Assembly (NCBI GenBank): GCA_947491985.1
Contig: CANLLR010000018.1
Location: forward strand, 1-54,368
DNA: 54,368 bases
Source: Flavobacteriaceae bacterium
GTDB lineage: Bacteria > Bacteroidota > Bacteroidia > Flavobacteriales > Flavobacteriaceae
Reading direction: 5' to 3'
Below, in pieces: positions 52,716 to 54,368 of the stretch; positions within the stretch are counted from its first letter, which is position 1, and every line of letters starts with the position of its first letter. The notes beneath the pieces are model-generated. The model ran no database searches. It was not told where the DNA came from and worked only from the letters and a program-made list of their open reading frames with translations. The translations under genes and the position numbers were made by a program.

Positions 52716-54368
52716 TTATCTTTTAATTACTCTAACTGTTTGGACTTGAGTTTCTTGTGTTATAATTAAATTATAAACTCCTGATGGATAGCCTGAACCA
52801 ATTTGAAGGGTTTCAATTTCAGAAATTGGAACATTTTTATTTTCAATTTGTTTTCCAAGCATGTCGTATACTTTAATTTGAATACCATTTTGTGACGAAG
52901 TTCTAATTGATAGTTTAAAATCTTCTACAAATGGGTTTGGATAAGCAATCACTTTGAAATCGTCTACAATGGCATTATCAGCATCTATTCTACTTCCACC
53001 TGATGTAGTAATGTTACATCCAGCGCTATACGGTAAGTAGGTACCATCCGTGTTTTTCAAAGCAACTTCTACAAAATAAAGTGTATTTGCTACTCTATTT
53101 GGCAACTGATTGAAATTAAAACGATTCAATACTTGATCGCTAATTTGAACAGAACTATCAACCGTGTTTGTAATTCTGAATCGATATCCAAGTATACCTG
53201 TATGATACGTAGCATATACCCACTGATTCATAGATAATAATGTTGTTCCACATTGTGCCCCAATAGTTGAGATTGGTGTTGGTGTAGTAACATTACAAGC
53301 ACTACCAAAATAAGGCTGCCATACATTATTAATCAGCAAAGCAATATCAACACTGTAGGTCGTACTAAAGGTAATACCAGGAAGCATAGATAAATCAAAG
53401 AAATTAACCGGTCGATCTTTAATTAGAACCACATTGGTAGTTAAATTTTTAACCCTAAAACGATATCCTTGAGCACCAACCACGTAATGTGCTGTGAGTC
53501 TGTCACGCAATGCATTTATTGTAGTTCCACAGTTTGCCTGTATTAAAGAAGTCACAATAGCAATACATCCACCTGGTTGACCAACATTATCGATAACTCC
53601 ATTACAATCATTGTCAATACCATCGTAACAAACTTCGATTGCACCCGGATTTATTGTAGCGTCTAAGTCATTACAATCAGTTCCAATTGCAACATATCCT
53701 ACAGGAGCTACTGGTGCCGTAACTGTATTTAATGGATCTCCAAAACCATCACCATCACCGTCAAAATACCAAGGAGTTCCTGTTACCGTGATTATAGTTA
53801 AATTTAAAGTAGCAGTATTTGTACACCCGCCTGAAGTTGTTGTAACGTGAGTATACGTACCCGAAGTAGTATATGTCACTAAATTTGCTGCCCAAGTATA
53901 GGTATTCACAGCTGTTGTGGTTACACTTCCATTAGTAGAATTTTGATTAATGGTTAAGTTTAAAGTTTCGGTATGTTGACATCCTGCTGCATTAGTAGTA
54001 ACATTAGTCAAACCTGAAACACTAGAAGTATACGTTTGCCCATTTCCTAATGGTAATGCCCAAGTGTAAGAAGTACAAGCTATTACGTTTGATGTAGTTG
54101 CAGTACTATTATTAATTATTAAATTTAATGTTTGGGTATTAGTACAACCAGAGGCATTAGTAGTGACATTAGTTATACCAGAAACACTCGATGTATAGGT
54201 TTGTCCATTTCCTAATGGTAATGCCCAAGTGTAACTATCACAAGCTGTAATTGTAGTAGTTCCTGTTGTACTATTATTGATTGTTAGATTTAACGTTTGC
54301 GTATGAGGACAGCCAGAAGCGTTTGTAGTAATTTTTGTTAATCCAAAAACACTTGAAGTATATGTTAA
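52716..54368 (-). CDS. T9SS surface protein with tandem repeats and MopE-like metal motif (5' end outside window)
   Basis: The frame is open to the window edge; 550 residues of the C-terminal part are seen. The visible part begins with 55-residue repeats (NASGC-HT-TLNLTI; TYTWALPLGNGQTYTSSVSG), then a thrombospondin-3-like YFDGDGDGFGDP and a MopE-like metal-binding motif (DCNDLDATINPGAIEVCYDG, then IDNDCNG). Two ~90-residue related domains follow (GYRFRVKNLTT; GYRFRITNTVD). The C-terminus is a T9SS type A sorting domain (VIAYPNPFVEDFKLSI ... YDMLGKQI ... GVYNLII). It is probably a surface adhesin; the ligand is unknown. Confidence 0.85.
   Translation of the reverse strand, partial: LTYTSSVFGLTKITTNASGCPHTQTLNLTINNSTTGTTTITACDSYTWALPLGNGQTYTSSVSGITNVTTNASGCTNTQTLNLIINNSTATTSNVIACTSYTWALPLGNGQTYTSSVSGLTNVTTNAAGCQHTETLNLTINQNSTNGSVTTTAVNTYTWAANLVTYTTSGTYTHVTTTSGGCTNTATLNLTIITVTGTPWYFDGDGDGFGDPLNTVTAPVAPVGYVAIGTDCNDLDATINPGAIEVCYDGIDNDCNGVIDNVGQPGGCIAIVTSLIQANCGTTINALRDRLTAHYVVGAQGYRFRVKNLTTNVVLIKDRPVNFFDLSMLPGITFSTTYSVDIALLINNVWQPYFGSACNVTTPTPISTIGAQCGTTLLSMNQWVYATYHTGILGYRFRITNTVDSSVQISDQVLNRFNFNQLPNRVANTLYFVEVALKNTDGTYLPYSAGCNITTSGGSRIDADNAIVDDFKVIAYPNPFVEDFKLSIRTSSQNGIQIKVYDMLGKQIENKNVPISEIETLQIGSGYPSGVYNLIITQETQVQTVRVIKR
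54019..54368. repeat. 165-bp tandem repeat in the partial T9SS gene
   Basis: Units recur at exactly 165 bases (55 codons): the block CATTTCCTAATGGTAATGCC begins at 54041 and 54206, and a neighbouring ACACT-GA-GTATA block at 54019, 54184 and 54349. The array continues past the window edge. Confidence 0.85.

Overview
The window looks like a chromosome segment of a Flavobacteriaceae bacterium, probably Flavobacterium or a close relative. The evidence is low GC, genes preceded by the Bacteroidetes -7 box TAnnTTTG, a fused CcoN-CcoO oxidase subunit, a 483-residue GAPDH with a long N-terminal extension, C-terminal Por/type IX secretion (T9SS) sorting domains, and repeat-rich surface proteins. No tRNA, rRNA, CRISPR array, insertion sequence or prophage was seen.

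Layout. Positions 1-5103 hold the 3' part of a very large T9SS surface protein. From 5.2 to 20.6 kb lies housekeeping DNA: hisS; an orphan MacB-like permease; a GNAT-prmC pair; ribD-HAD-yigZ; a thioesterase; dnaA followed by a low-molecular-weight phosphatase and an RsmI-like methylase; a lysozyme-like protein; the minus-strand run dapF-GNAT-mltG-DUF2279; and htrA. From 20.7 to 32.0 kb are GAPDH, an FNR-type regulator and a complete cbb3 oxidase locus (ccoI, then ccoS-ccoNO-ccoQ-ccoP-ccoG-ccoH-TauE/SafE-YdcH). The gene ccoQ (56 aa) lies between ccoNO and ccoP. From 32.0 to 41.7 kb are aconitase, a methyltransferase, a MoxR ATPase, two parvulin-type periplasmic foldases, RF3 and a small membrane protein. 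From 41.7 kb to the end is a minus-strand block of secreted or surface proteins: an FG-GAP/ASPIC protein, a di-heme lipoprotein, a three-module binding protein, a YDG-repeat adhesin-like protein and a partial T9SS protein.

Two points stand out. First, three neighbouring surface proteins (ending at 41714, 45457 and 48547) share a nearly identical C-terminal module of about 195 residues that ends in two dockerin/EF-hand-like calcium loops. None of the three has the usual T9SS sorting domain. This may be a sorting or assembly module, possibly needing a cohesin-like partner. Second, the ccoI and ccoS promoters each carry an FNR-like palindrome whose centre lies exactly 33 bp from the centre of the -7 box, the class II activator position. 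The ccoI site is divergent from the FNR-like gene and also overlaps that gene's own promoter, which suggests oxygen-responsive control of the oxidase with autorepression of the regulator.

The window also carries short direct repeats at four places: upstream of hisS, at the 3' end of prmC, inside prmC, and upstream of an acetyltransferase. All assignments come from reading motifs in the sequence; no database search was run.
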